Origin: VAXT01 sp963850415 | Lineage (GTDB): Bacteria > Actinomycetota > Thermoleophilia > Gaiellales > Gaiellaceae | Assembly (NCBI GenBank): GCA_963850415.1 | Contig: CAWKLE010000003.1 | Location: forward strand, 310,001-374,000 | DNA length: 64,000 nucleotides | Direction of reading: 5' to 3' | Shown: positions 42,186 to 49,896 of the stretch, in pieces | Numbering within the stretch: the first letter of the stretch is position 1 | Layout of the letters: the number at the start of each line of letters is the position of its first letter | Translations under genes and position numbers: made by a program | Notes under the pieces: generated by a model | The model's input: the letters and a program-made list of their open reading frames with translations, nothing else | What the model was told of the DNA's origin: nothing | The model's database searches: none

Positions 42186-42707
42186 ATGGGAGCGTCGAAG
42201 TCCGTCACCGCCGTCGTTCTCGCAGCTGGGGCGTCGAGCCGCTTCGGCGACGTCAAGCAGCGCATCCTGCTCGGACCGGTCGTCGAACGCGTGCGCGCGA
42301 GCTCGATCGACGACGTCCTCGTCGTGCTGGGCGCTCACGAAGTCGAGACATCGGCGCGAACCGTCCACTGCCCCGAGTGGGAGCGCGGACGAGGCGCATC
42401 GCTCCGCTGCGGCCTGAAGGCGCTCGGCGAAGATGTCGAAGCCGCGGTCGTCGTGCTCGCCGACGGCCCGAACCTGTCGCCGGCCGCGATCGACCGCGTG
42501 CTCGAGGTCTGGCAGGAGAGCGGCGCCGAGGTCGTGGCCGCGACCTACGAGGGCAACCGAGGCCATCCGGTCGTCATCGCCCGCACGGTCTGGGAGCGAA
42601 TCCCGGACGAGGGCGCGCGCGCTCTGCCCGCGCTGGTCGTCCCGTGCGACGACCTGGGCGCGCCCGGAGACGTTGACCTCCCCGACGACGTGCCCGAAGC
42701 GCCCTAG
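42186..42707 (+). CDS. mocA: Molybdenum cofactor cytidylyltransferase (MocA/MobA-like)
   Basis: A 173-residue nucleotidyltransferase. The N-terminal VLAAGASSRFGDVKQ is the NTP-binding signature; LADGPNLS replaces the LGDQP/LADMP acceptor motif, and GHPVVIAR is the conserved late segment. MocA links CTP to molybdopterin to make the MCD cofactor used by PaoABC-like enzymes, which fits the hydroxylase genes just upstream. It is slightly shorter than most MocA (~190), lacking part of the variable loop after residue 30. The TAG stop interlocks with the anti-sigma stop through CTAG. Confidence 0.8.
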   Translation: MGASKSVTAVVLAAGASSRFGDVKQRILLGPVVERVRASSIDDVLVVLGAHEVETSARTVHCPEWERGRGASLRCGLKALGEDVEAAVVVLADGPNLSPAAIDRVLEVWQESGAEVVAATYEGNRGHPVVIARTVWERIPDEGARALPALVVPCDDLGAPGDVDLPDDVPEAP

Positions 42708-42937
42708 AGCTCGAGCCTGAGCGCCGCCAGCTTGGCCTTCAGCGCCGGTTCCATCGGCTCGACCGCCGCCTGCCGCACGAGCCGCCGCAGGTCGGTCTCG
42801 AACGTGAAGCGCTTCTCGCACCAGCTGCACCCGGCGAGGTGCTGCTTGACCTTCTCGACGTCGGTCTCGTTCAGGTCACGATCGAGGTACGGCTGCAGTA
42901 CCTCTTCGCACCACTCGCACGGATCGACCTCGCTCAT
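42704..42937 (-). CDS. Zinc-binding anti-sigma factor (RsrA/ZAS type)
   Basis: A 77-residue protein with the ZAS motif HLAGCSWCEKRF (His-x3-Cys-x2-Cys) at residues ~33-43 and a CEWC pair at the N-terminus, as in redox-sensing RsrA. Such factors bind the partner sigma while reduced and release it when the cysteines form disulfides. The ATG at 42937 overlaps the stop of the ECF sigma gene (ATGA), the normal gene order. The 3' end interlocks with mocA at CTAG 42704-42707. Confidence 0.9.
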   Translation of the reverse strand: MSEVDPCEWCEEVLQPYLDRDLNETDVEKVKQHLAGCSWCEKRFTFETDLRRLVRQAAVEPMEPALKAKLAALRLEL

Positions 42938-43515
42938 CGGGCCTCCACGGCCAGCTCCGCCAGCTGCTGTTTCAGGATACGCCTCCCACGATGAAGTCGC
43001 GACATGACGGTCCCGATCGGAATGTCGAGGATCTGGGCCGCCTCGGCGTAGCTGAACTCGCCGATGTCGACGAGGACGAGGACGTCCCGGAAGTCGTGTG
43101 GAACCGCCGCGAGCGCCTCGGCGACATGATCCTGCGAGAGGCGCTCGAGGATGCGCTCCTCGTCGCTCTCCCCGCTGCTCGACTCGAGCCGGTTGTAGAG
43201 GAAGTAGTCGCCTTCCTCGAGCGGCTGCTGATCTGGCGTCCGCTGCGCGCGCCGGCCGCGATCGATGTTCAGGTTCGTGAGGATGCGGAGAAGCCACGCG
43301 CGGAGGTTGGTTCCGGGCGTGTACGAGTCCCAGCTGCGAAATGCGCGGGCGTAGGTCTCCTGCATCAGATCCTCGGCCTCTTCCTTGGTACGGGAGACCC
43401 CTCGGGCAACCCGATATACCTGGTCTGCAAGCGCAAGCGCTTCCTCCTCGAACTGGACGCGATCACGCGCGCCTCGTGCGATTCGCCGGGCTTCCTCTGA
43501 CGAGGTCTCGCTCAT
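42934..43515 (-). CDS. ECF sigma factor, SigR/SigH type
   Basis: A 193-residue group 4 sigma factor. Region 2 (VYRVARGVSRTKEEAEDLMQETYARAFRSWDSY then TNLRAWLLRILTNLNID) and region 4 (FRDVLVLVDIGEFSYAEAAQILDIPIGTVMSRLHRGRR) are both complete. The GTNLRAWL segment and the ZAS partner mark the SigR/SigH (ECF12) oxidative-stress group. Start is ATG 43515. A GGGAAT-N18-GTT promoter of its own specificity lies upstream, so positive autoregulation under thiol oxidation is expected. Confidence 0.95.
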   Translation of the reverse strand: MSETSSEEARRIARGARDRVQFEEEALALADQVYRVARGVSRTKEEAEDLMQETYARAFRSWDSYTPGTNLRAWLLRILTNLNIDRGRRAQRTPDQQPLEEGDYFLYNRLESSSGESDEERILERLSQDHVAEALAAVPHDFRDVLVLVDIGEFSYAEAAQILDIPIGTVMSRLHRGRRILKQQLAELAVEAR

Positions 43516-43537
43516 CCCGGCGACCCTAGCAGTGCAA

Positions 43538-43564
43538 AACGGGGCCACACGCCGAGTTATTCCC
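43538..43564 (-). promoter_or_regulatory. SigR-type promoter of the sigma gene
   Basis: On the minus strand GGGAAT (43564-43559), an 18-nt spacer and GTT (43540-43538) precede the sigma gene start by 22 bases. The Streptomyces SigR consensus is GGGAAT-N18-GTT, so the match is exact. This supports autoregulation. Confidence 0.75.
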
Positions 43565-43606
43565 GCCCGCAGCGGGTATGAGCCAGGCACCCGACAAAGG
43601 AGAACC

Positions 43607-44029
43607 ATGGAAGGCTACGAGGTGGTCACCGTCGACGAGGACAAGATCGGGAAAGTGGTCGGGGAATCCGGCGACTTCCTGATCGTCGAGCAGGGCGCGC
43701 TGCTCAAGTCGAAGCACGCGCTCCCGCGCGAGTTCGCGCGCGTCGACGACTCCGCGCAGCTGGTGCGAGTGACGGTGCCGAAGGAGATGGTCTCGGACTC
43801 GCCCAAGGTCGAAGACCGGATCGACGAGCGTGAGGTTGCCGAGCACTACGGCCTCTCGAACTCACCGGGCCCGGCTTCCGAGGGCCAGGGACAGGGGCCC
43901 CGACCGGCCGAGGAGGAACGCGCACGCATCCGTGAGGGCGACGAGCAGTCCGGCCTTCCGGAATCCTCGCCGGCGCTGCTCGGAGACCGGCTCGCCGGAA
44001 TCGACGAGCGGGATCAGGAAGCGCGCTAG
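43607..44029 (+). CDS. PRC-barrel-like domain protein, 140 aa
   Basis: ATG at 43607 follows AAAGGAGAA. Residues 1-65 (YEVVTVDEDKIGKVVGESGD, then FLIVEQGALLKSKHALPREFARV and LVRVTVPKEMV) have the beta-strand and GKVV pattern of PRC-barrel/DUF2171 domains, which serve as small interaction or RNA-maturation modules. The rest is hydrophilic and disordered, rich in Gly, Pro, Glu and Arg. It is divergent from the ECF sigma gene across 91 bases. The stop interlocks with the HMA-protein gene by CTAG. Confidence 0.7.
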   Translation: MEGYEVVTVDEDKIGKVVGESGDFLIVEQGALLKSKHALPREFARVDDSAQLVRVTVPKEMVSDSPKVEDRIDEREVAEHYGLSNSPGPASEGQGQGPRPAEEERARIREGDEQSGLPESSPALLGDRLAGIDERDQEAR

Positions 44030-44235
44030 GCGGCGCGGAAGCCGCCGCGCGCCAGCGCGGCGAGCAGGTCGTCGCGGCTCGTCCGCTCGTCGTCCCAGGA
44101 GAGCGTGACCTGACCCATCAGGTTCGCGTTCGCCTGCTCGAGGCCCGGGTGATCGCGAAGCGTCACGGCGAGGCGGCCGACGCAACGCTCGCAGCGGATG
44201 CCGGTCACCTGGAGCGTCTCGGTCTGGACTGACAC
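44026..44235 (-). CDS. Heavy-metal-associated (HMA) domain protein, CopZ-like
   Basis: A 69-residue single-domain metallochaperone candidate. GIRCERC (Cys15, Cys18) is the metal-binding CxxC, followed by the ferredoxin-like alpha-beta pattern (VGRLAVTLRDHPGLEQANANLMGQVTLSWD). The usual first motif residue Met/Thr of GMTC is Ile here. It probably binds Cu(I) or a similar ion. No copper ATPase or regulator is adjacent. Confidence 0.85.
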   Translation of the reverse strand: MSVQTETLQVTGIRCERCVGRLAVTLRDHPGLEQANANLMGQVTLSWDDERTSRDDLLAALARGGFRAA

Positions 44236-44239
44236 GCCC

Positions 44240-45295
44240 TTAACCTAGCGTGCGCTCGACGAGGTCCGCGCAGACGGCTTCGAGGCCGTTTGCGCGCCCC
44301 ACCTCGAGCTGGCGATCGGCCTCGGTCCGCGTCGTGTCGAGCCGGTCGCCCGCAAGCTCGGCGGCCAGCTCCGACGCCCGCGCGGTGCGTTCGGCCTCCG
44401 GATGGAAGAGCTCCGCGTTCAGGCCGAAGCGCGCCGCCGCCCAGCGGTTCTGCTGGTAGAGGCCGCGCGCCGCCGGATCGAGCTCGGGGCGTGGCCGCTC
44501 GAGCGCTGCCCGGCAGAGCTCCCACACGATCACGGTGATCCCCGCTGTGACCGCGAGCGAGGTCGGCTGGTCGGGCATCCGGATCTCCAGCGTCCCGAAC
44601 TTCGGATGCGGTCTGATGTCCCACCAGAACCGCGTGTAGTCGGCGCCGATGCCAAGCCGCACGAAGTAGTCGACGAACGCCTCCCAGTCCTCGTAGGACG
44701 CGAACGCGGGAGGAGCCCCGCTCCGGGGCAGCTGTGCGAGCACCTCGGCGCGGTTCGACTGCATGCCCGTCTCCTCGCCCCGGAGATAGGGCGAGTTGGC
44801 CGAGAGTGCGAGCACGACCGGCAACCAGGGCAGGACGCCCTCGAGCGCGTGGAAGCACGCCTCGGAGCTCGGCATGCCGACGTGGACGTGCAGCCCGCTG
44901 ACGCCCTGCCTCTGGGCCGACACGCCCGCGTAGGCGATGAACTCCTCGTAGCGAGACTCGTCGGCGATCTCCTCGTCCTCGGGCCGGCTGAGCGGATGGC
45001 TTCCTGCCGCCGCGAGACGCAAGCCCCGCTCCTCGGCCAGACGGCTCGCCTCGGCGCGCAGCTCGCGCAGCGCCTCCTCGGCCTCGGCCGGAGACGCGCA
45101 GACCTCGGTGTTCAGCTCGAGCGCGGAGGCGAAGAGCTCAGCCTTGAGCGTCCCAGGCAGCTCCGAGCCCTTGGAAGCAGCGATCAACTCGGCCGCCCGC
45201 GGAGCGAGCAAGAGCGTCTCCGCGTCGAGCACCATCAACTCTTCCTCGACGCCGATCGAGAAAGGCGGCGACTCCCCGAAATGTGACTCGATCAC
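44240..45295 (-). CDS. Carboxylate-amine ligase, GCS2/YbdK family
   Basis: A 351-residue glutamate-cysteine-ligase-like enzyme. SIGVEEELMVLDAET at the N-terminus carries the metal-binding glutamates, GVSGLHVHVGMPSSE the conserved His pair, and FGTLEIRMPDQPTSLAVTAGI the C-terminal signature. YbdK proteins have weak gamma-glutamylcysteine ligase activity; in actinobacteria related enzymes feed mycothiol or ergothioneine pathways, but the natural role here is unknown. Start is GTG 45295. A hairpin and palindromic repeat lie just upstream. Confidence 0.85.
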   Translation of the reverse strand: MIESHFGESPPFSIGVEEELMVLDAETLLLAPRAAELIAASKGSELPGTLKAELFASALELNTEVCASPAEAEEALRELRAEASRLAEERGLRLAAAGSHPLSRPEDEEIADESRYEEFIAYAGVSAQRQGVSGLHVHVGMPSSEACFHALEGVLPWLPVVLALSANSPYLRGEETGMQSNRAEVLAQLPRSGAPPAFASYEDWEAFVDYFVRLGIGADYTRFWWDIRPHPKFGTLEIRMPDQPTSLAVTAGITVIVWELCRAALERPRPELDPAARGLYQQNRWAAARFGLNAELFHPEAERTARASELAAELAGDRLDTTRTEADRQLEVGRANGLEAVCADLVERTLG

Positions 45296-45340
45296 GAACC
45301 AAGTCTCTCAGCGATCCCGGCTCCTGAAACACACGAAGCG

Positions 45341-45394
45341 AGCCCCCACCCGCAAGGATGGGGCCTAACGGGGGAACCAGGGGGTTCCCCCGTT
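45341..45394. repeat. Hairpin plus palindromic repeat, copy 2
   Basis: AGCCCCCACC-cgca-AGGATGGGGCC (45341-45365) can fold as a GC-rich hairpin, and 45367-45394 is an inverted repeat with arms AACGGGGGAACC and GGTTCCCCCGTT. The latter is the same motif as at 42013-42038. The pair lies between the starts of the ligase gene and the end of htrA, both on the minus strand, where it could act as a transcription terminator for htrA. Confidence 0.6.
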
Positions 45395-45418
45395 GAGCCG
45401 CCGTCAGGCCGGCGTGTC

Positions 45419-46627
45419 TCAGGGGAGGGGAGATTGCCGACCGAGCTTGATCTGAGCTTTCAAAGGCTCTGTGCCGCGGTAGAACTCGACGGACAGCGAC
45501 TCGCCGGGCTTGTAGTGCGAGACGATCTCGCGCAGGCCCTCGGTCGTCGTGACGGCCATGCCGTCCGCCTTCGTGATTACGTCGCCGCCGAGCTGATAGC
45601 TCTCGCCTTCGACCACAACCTGGTCGGTGCCGCCATGCAGACCCGCCCGATCTGCGCCACTTCCGGCGGCCACGCTCTCTACGAGCAGCCCCCGTCTCAG
45701 GTTGAAGACCCGAGCCATCGCCGTCGACACGGGCCGCGTGACGACGCCGAGGTACGGGTGGTCGACGTGGCCCTGAGCCTTCAGCTCGGCGACGACGTCG
45801 CGCACAGTGTTGATGGGAATTGCAAAACCGATTCCGGTGTTGGCCTCGCCCGAGTCTCCGGTCGAGACCGCCGAGCTGACGCCGACCACCTGGCCCTGCG
45901 CATTCAGCAGCGGGCCGCCCGAATTGCCGTGGTTGAGCGCAGCGTCGGTCTGGATGACGCGGTCGATGGGCGTGCCCTCGGGAGAGGTCAGCGAGCGGTG
46001 AAGCGCACTGACGATCCCGAGCGTGATGCTGCGATCGAGGCCGAGCGGGTTCCCGATCGCCGCTACCTGGTCTCCGACGTGAACGCCGTCGGAGTTGCCG
46101 AGCAGGAGTGGCCTGAGCGCACGTGAGGTGGCCCGCACCTTGAGCAGGGCGACGTCGGTTGCCGGATCCTTGCCGATGATCTCGGCGCTCATCGAGTCGT
46201 TGTTCGAGAAACTGACCTGGACCGACCGGGCGTTGCCGACGACGTGGTAGTTCGTGACGATGTAGCCGGCCTTGTCGATGACGAAGCCCGACCCGAGTGA
46301 GCGCTGCACCTCGGTGCCGGGCGGGCCGAACGGGTTGCCGAACCAGTCGGTCTGCGGAAGCTTGACCTTCGTCGTCGTCGTGACCTGGACGACTCCTGGC
46401 GCGTCTCGGTCGTAGATGGCGCGGACGGTGAGTGGGCGAGCCTGGGAGGTCTGCGAGATGTCGCCCGGGAGACTCTGCGGAGCCGGCACGAGCTCGCGAA
46501 TCGTGGTCGTGTGCTCGCCCGTTCCGACGAGCGCGGCGCCGATCACCGCGACTGTCCCGCCCGCAAGCGCCGCCACGAGCAGCGCGCCGGCCATCGGCAT
46601 GGACTCTTTCCGCACGGGAAGCTGCAC
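45419..46627 (-). CDS. HtrA/DegP-like serine protease with PDZ domain
   Basis: A 402-residue membrane-anchored protease. One N-terminal TM (AGALLVAALAGGTVAVIGAALV) places the rest outside the cell. The trypsin-like domain has the triad His128 (NYHVVG), Asp158 (DPATDVALLKV) and Ser236 (LNHGNSGGPL); the PDZ domain spans ~295-395 (YLGVVTRPVS...GGDVITKADGMAV). It would degrade misfolded exported proteins. A possible PHO-box-like repeat and a TATACA -10 precede it. Confidence 0.9.
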   Translation of the reverse strand: MQLPVRKESMPMAGALLVAALAGGTVAVIGAALVGTGEHTTTIRELVPAPQSLPGDISQTSQARPLTVRAIYDRDAPGVVQVTTTTKVKLPQTDWFGNPFGPPGTEVQRSLGSGFVIDKAGYIVTNYHVVGNARSVQVSFSNNDSMSAEIIGKDPATDVALLKVRATSRALRPLLLGNSDGVHVGDQVAAIGNPLGLDRSITLGIVSALHRSLTSPEGTPIDRVIQTDAALNHGNSGGPLLNAQGQVVGVSSAVSTGDSGEANTGIGFAIPINTVRDVVAELKAQGHVDHPYLGVVTRPVSTAMARVFNLRRGLLVESVAAGSGADRAGLHGGTDQVVVEGESYQLGGDVITKADGMAVTTTEGLREIVSHYKPGESLSVEFYRGTEPLKAQIKLGRQSPLP

Positions 46628-46633
46628 GGCCTC

Positions 46634-46678
46634 TGTATAACCCGCCGCTCGTTAACCCGAGTTTGAGGGATGGTTAAG
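46634..46678 (-). promoter_or_regulatory. Weak PHO-box-like repeat and -10 before htrA
   Basis: On the minus strand three 11-nt units run in tandem: CTTAACCATCC (46678-46668), CTCAAACTCGG (46667-46657) and GTTAACGAGCG (46656-46646). TATACA follows at 46639-46634 as a -10. Spacing is that of PHO boxes, but the units diverge from GTTCACC, so this is a tentative site. Confidence 0.35.
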
Positions 46679-47777
46679 ACGGAGCGGGGGCCGAAGCCAT
46701 GCGGTACCTGCGGGCCTCGATGCTCCGGCCGGTGAACGCGAGCACCGCGATCCCGGCCGTGAGCAGGAACACGTAGGCGACCCCGCCGGGAAGCCTCGTC
46801 ACGTACTCCATCGCCGCGCCGACGAGGCCCGCGCACGGGATCGTGATGATCCACGCGACGAGGATGTTCCCGGCAACACCCCAGCGCACCGCCGACAACC
46901 TCGTGCTCGCGCCGGCGCCGAGCACCGAGCCGCTGATCACGTAGGTCGTCGAGACCGGGTACCCGGCGCGTGCGGTCAGCCAGAGCATGACCGCGGTCGA
47001 CGTCTGCGCGGCGAAGCCCTGCGGCGGCTCGAGCTTCGCGATCCGCTGCCCCAGGGTGCGGATGATCCGCCAGCCTCCCGCGTACGTCCCGAGGGCCATC
47101 GCCGTCGCGGAGCAGATCTTGACCCAGAGGGGAACCGTGAACGGGTCCGCGGCGAGGTGCCCGGAGACGATCAGCGCGAGCGCGATCACGCCCATCGTCT
47201 TCTGCGCGTCGTTCGTGCCGTGGGTAAAGGCGACGAACCCGCCCGAAACGAGTTGCAGCCGGCGGAAGATCCGGTTGACCAGCGCCGGAGCCCGCTTGCG
47301 GATCAGCCAGAGCGTGATCGTCATCAGCAACGCTGCGCCAAGGAGCCCCGCGACCGGAGCGAGCAGCGAGGGGACGAGCACCTTGTTCTTGAGCCCGTCC
47401 CAGTTGACGACCGCGAAGCCGCCCGTCGCCGCAACAGAGGAGCCGATGATCCCGCCGACCAGCGCGTGGCTGGAGCTCGACGGGATCGCGAGGTACCACG
47501 TGATCAGGTTCCACGTGATCGCGCCGACGAGCCCGGCGAGGACGACCTTCAGCGTGATCGCGGCCGGGTCGACGATTCCGGTCGCGATCGTCGCCGCCAC
47601 GGCGAAGAAGAAGAACGCACCCGCGAAGTTCAGGATCGCCGAGCTGAGCACGGCCATCCGCGGCGACAGCGCGTGAGTCGAGACGCTCGTCGCGATCGAG
47701 TTCGCCGTGTCGTGGAACCCGTTCGTAAAGTCGAAGAAGAGGGCGGTCACGATGACCACGATGAGCGTCAGCTGCAT
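46674..47777 (-). CDS. pit: Low-affinity inorganic phosphate transporter PiT
   Basis: A 367-residue permease taking up metal-phosphate with a cation gradient. The duplicated PiT signatures are present: GFHDTANSIATSVST near the N-terminus and GFVAFTHGTNDAQKTMGVIAL in the middle. About ten membrane segments are visible. The last gene of the minus-strand histidine kinase-pstB-phoU-DUF47-pit run, it starts 12 bases after the DUF47 gene, its usual partner. PiT also admits arsenate, relevant to the nearby ars genes. Confidence 0.95.
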   Translation of the reverse strand: MQLTLIVVIVTALFFDFTNGFHDTANSIATSVSTHALSPRMAVLSSAILNFAGAFFFFAVAATIATGIVDPAAITLKVVLAGLVGAITWNLITWYLAIPSSSSHALVGGIIGSSVAATGGFAVVNWDGLKNKVLVPSLLAPVAGLLGAALLMTITLWLIRKRAPALVNRIFRRLQLVSGGFVAFTHGTNDAQKTMGVIALALIVSGHLAADPFTVPLWVKICSATAMALGTYAGGWRIIRTLGQRIAKLEPPQGFAAQTSTAVMLWLTARAGYPVSTTYVISGSVLGAGASTRLSAVRWGVAGNILVAWIITIPCAGLVGAAMEYVTRLPGGVAYVFLLTAGIAVLAFTGRSIEARRYRMASAPAPS

Positions 47778-47789
47778 TTCAGTCTCGCC

Positions 47790-48407
47790 CTAGACGTTCT
47801 TGACGACGATGTTCCCGACCAGGTCGGCCGCGGTCTCGCAGGAGTCGATCGCCTCCTCGAGCGCCTCGAGGATGTCTTTCCAGCGAATGACCGTCAGCGC
47901 GTCAGTCGTGTTCTCGAAGAGCCCCGCGATCGCCTCGCGCACGATCCGGTCCCCCTCGTCCTCGAGCCGCTTGATCTCGACGACGTGCGGCTCGATGCGA
48001 CGCAGCTGCTTGAGCTCCGCGAGCGCGGTGGAGAGATGCTCCGCGATGTCGACGAGCACCCTGCACTGCTCGAGCGCCGCGTCCAGCCGCGACTCGACCT
48101 TGTACAGCCCGAGCAGGTCCGATGCCTCGTCCATGTAGTCGACGACGTCGTCGATCGCCTTCGCGAGGTCGTAGATGTCCTCGCGGTCGAACGGAGTGAT
48201 GTATTGCGTGTTGAGCAGCTCAAGTGTCTCGCGGGTGAGCTCGTCGCCACGGGTCTCGAGCGCCTTGACGTCGGACTGGCGCACGGTGTCCTGCGGAAAC
48301 TCGGCGAAGCGCCGCTCGACGAGCCGCGCCGCCTCGAGCAGGTTCTCGCCGGACCGGGCGAACAGGTCGTAGAACGCTGTCGTCTTGGGAACGAGTGCGA
48401 GCCGCAT
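47790..48407 (-). CDS. DUF47 / PhoU-like phosphate-transport accessory protein
   Basis: A 205-residue helical bundle of the DUF47 family, typical partner of PiT. FDREDIYDLAKAIDDVVDYMDEASDLLGLYK contains the conserved acidic metal-binding stretch, and ALETRGDELTRETLELLNTQYITP is the other family signature. It probably regulates PiT. It lies 12 bases before pit and 16 after phoU on the same strand. Confidence 0.9.
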   Translation of the reverse strand: MRLALVPKTTAFYDLFARSGENLLEAARLVERRFAEFPQDTVRQSDVKALETRGDELTRETLELLNTQYITPFDREDIYDLAKAIDDVVDYMDEASDLLGLYKVESRLDAALEQCRVLVDIAEHLSTALAELKQLRRIEPHVVEIKRLEDEGDRIVREAIAGLFENTTDALTVIRWKDILEALEEAIDSCETAADLVGNIVVKNV

Positions 48408-48423
48408 TGCGGCGGGAACTTAA

Positions 48424-49104
48424 CTAGGTATCGAGGCGCTCGGGGTCCGAGGCGTCCGTGAACTCGCGGAACTCGCCCGTCACGAGGTACGCGGTCTGCT
48501 CGCCGATGTCGACGGCGTGGTCGCCGATCCGCTCCAGGCAGCGCGAGATGAGCAGCATGCGCAGGCCCCACTCGCGCTTGTCCATCTCGCCGCCGAGGTC
48601 GAGGATGTAGCTCGCGACCCGCCTGTTCGTGCGGTCGATCAGCTCGTCCAGGTCGACGAGGCTCTCCGCGCCCTCGACGTCTCGCGCCGCGAACGAGTCG
48701 AGCGCGACGCGGATCATCTCCTCGGCCCGCGAGGCCATCTCGTCGAAGGCTTCGATAAGCGTTTCGTCCGGCGGCAGCCCGTGCGCGAGCTTCGTCAGCT
48801 TGGAGATCGTCACGCAGAGGTCGGCCATCCGCTCGAGGTGCAGGTTCGAGTGCAGGACCGCGAGCACGAACCGCAGGTCGACCGCGACCGGCGTCTGCCG
48901 CGCGAGCAGCGACTCGATGCTCTGCTCGAGCGCGAGGTAGCGGGCGTCGACGTCGTCGTCGAAGGAGATCACCTCGTCGGCGAGCTCCGGGTCGTTCTCG
49001 CGAAGCGCGTTGATCGACCCGCGCACGGCGCGCAGGACGAGGTCGCCTTCCTCGAGCAGCGACGCCTGCAGGGTGTCCATCTCTTCCTGCAGCGTGACGC
49101 GCAT
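48424..49104 (-). CDS. phoU: Phosphate signalling regulator PhoU
   Basis: A 226-residue protein of two three-helix bundles. Repeated acidic motifs (ALRENDPELADEVISFDDDVDARYLALEQ and DVEGAESLVDLDELIDRTNRRVASYI) carry the E/DxxxD metal-binding pattern. PhoU transmits the state of the Pst transporter to the histidine kinase. The genes of both partners (pstB, kinase) are immediately upstream in the same run. Confidence 0.95.
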   Translation of the reverse strand: MRVTLQEEMDTLQASLLEEGDLVLRAVRGSINALRENDPELADEVISFDDDVDARYLALEQSIESLLARQTPVAVDLRFVLAVLHSNLHLERMADLCVTISKLTKLAHGLPPDETLIEAFDEMASRAEEMIRVALDSFAARDVEGAESLVDLDELIDRTNRRVASYILDLGGEMDKREWGLRMLLISRCLERIGDHAVDIGEQTAYLVTGEFREFTDASDPERLDT

Positions 49105-49113
49105 GGCCCGAAC

Positions 49114-49896
49114 CTACCCGAATCTCCCGGTCACGTAATCCTCGGTTCGGCGATCGGACGGCTGCGTGAAGATCTTCGGGGTGAGGTCGTACTCGACGAG
49201 GATCCCCGTCCGCTCGGAGCCGTCCAGGCGCTCGACGCTGAAGAACGCCGTCCTGTCGGCGACGCGCGCGGCCTGCTGCATGTTGTGGGTGACGATCACG
49301 ATCGTGTACGTCTCCTTGAGCGCATGCATCAAGTCCTCGATTCGCGTCGTCGCGATCGGGTCGAGAGCCGAGGCGGGCTCGTCCATCAGGATCACGTCGG
49401 GCTCGACGGCGAGCGCGCGGGCGATGCAGAGCCGTTGCTGCTGGCCGCCGGAGAGCGAGAGCGCGCTTCGCTTGAGCCGGTCCTTGACCTCGTCCCAGAG
49501 CGCGGCCCGCTCCAGCGCTCCCTGGACCCGCTCGTCGAGATTGCCGCGCATCCTCAGCGAGCGCGGCCCGTACGCGACGTTGTCGTAGATCGACTTCGGG
49601 AACGGGTTCGCGCGCTGGAAGACCATTCCGATCCGCTTGCGCACCTCGACCGGGTCGACACCGCGGCCGTAGAGGTCGAGACCGTTGTAGAGGATCGTCC
49701 CCTCGACCTTGGCTCCGGGAACGACGTCGTTCATCCGGTTGAGGCAGCGGATGAACGTGCTCTTCCCGCAGCCCGAGGGGCCGATGATCGCGGTCACCTC
49801 GTTCTGCTCGACCTGGAACGTGACGTCGCGCAGCGCGAGCCTGCCGTCGTAGCTGACCGCGAGGTCCCGGATGTCGAAGACCGGCTCGTCGCTCAT
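49114..49896 (-). CDS. pstB: Phosphate ABC transporter ATP-binding protein PstB (orphan copy)
   Basis: A 260-residue ATPase with Walker A GPSGCGKST, Q-loop VFQRANPFPKSIYDNVAYGPR, signature LSGGQQQRLCIARAL, Walker B VILMDEPASALDP and H-loop VTHNMQQA. It lacks its own pstSCA partners; a full pstSCAB set with another pstB lies at 54959-58796. It may power the same permease or act only in signalling with PhoU. Its ATG overlaps the kinase stop (ATGA). Confidence 0.95.
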   Translation of the reverse strand: MSDEPVFDIRDLAVSYDGRLALRDVTFQVEQNEVTAIIGPSGCGKSTFIRCLNRMNDVVPGAKVEGTILYNGLDLYGRGVDPVEVRKRIGMVFQRANPFPKSIYDNVAYGPRSLRMRGNLDERVQGALERAALWDEVKDRLKRSALSLSGGQQQRLCIARALAVEPDVILMDEPASALDPIATTRIEDLMHALKETYTIVIVTHNMQQAARVADRTAFFSVERLDGSERTGILVEYDLTPKIFTQPSDRRTEDYVTGRFG

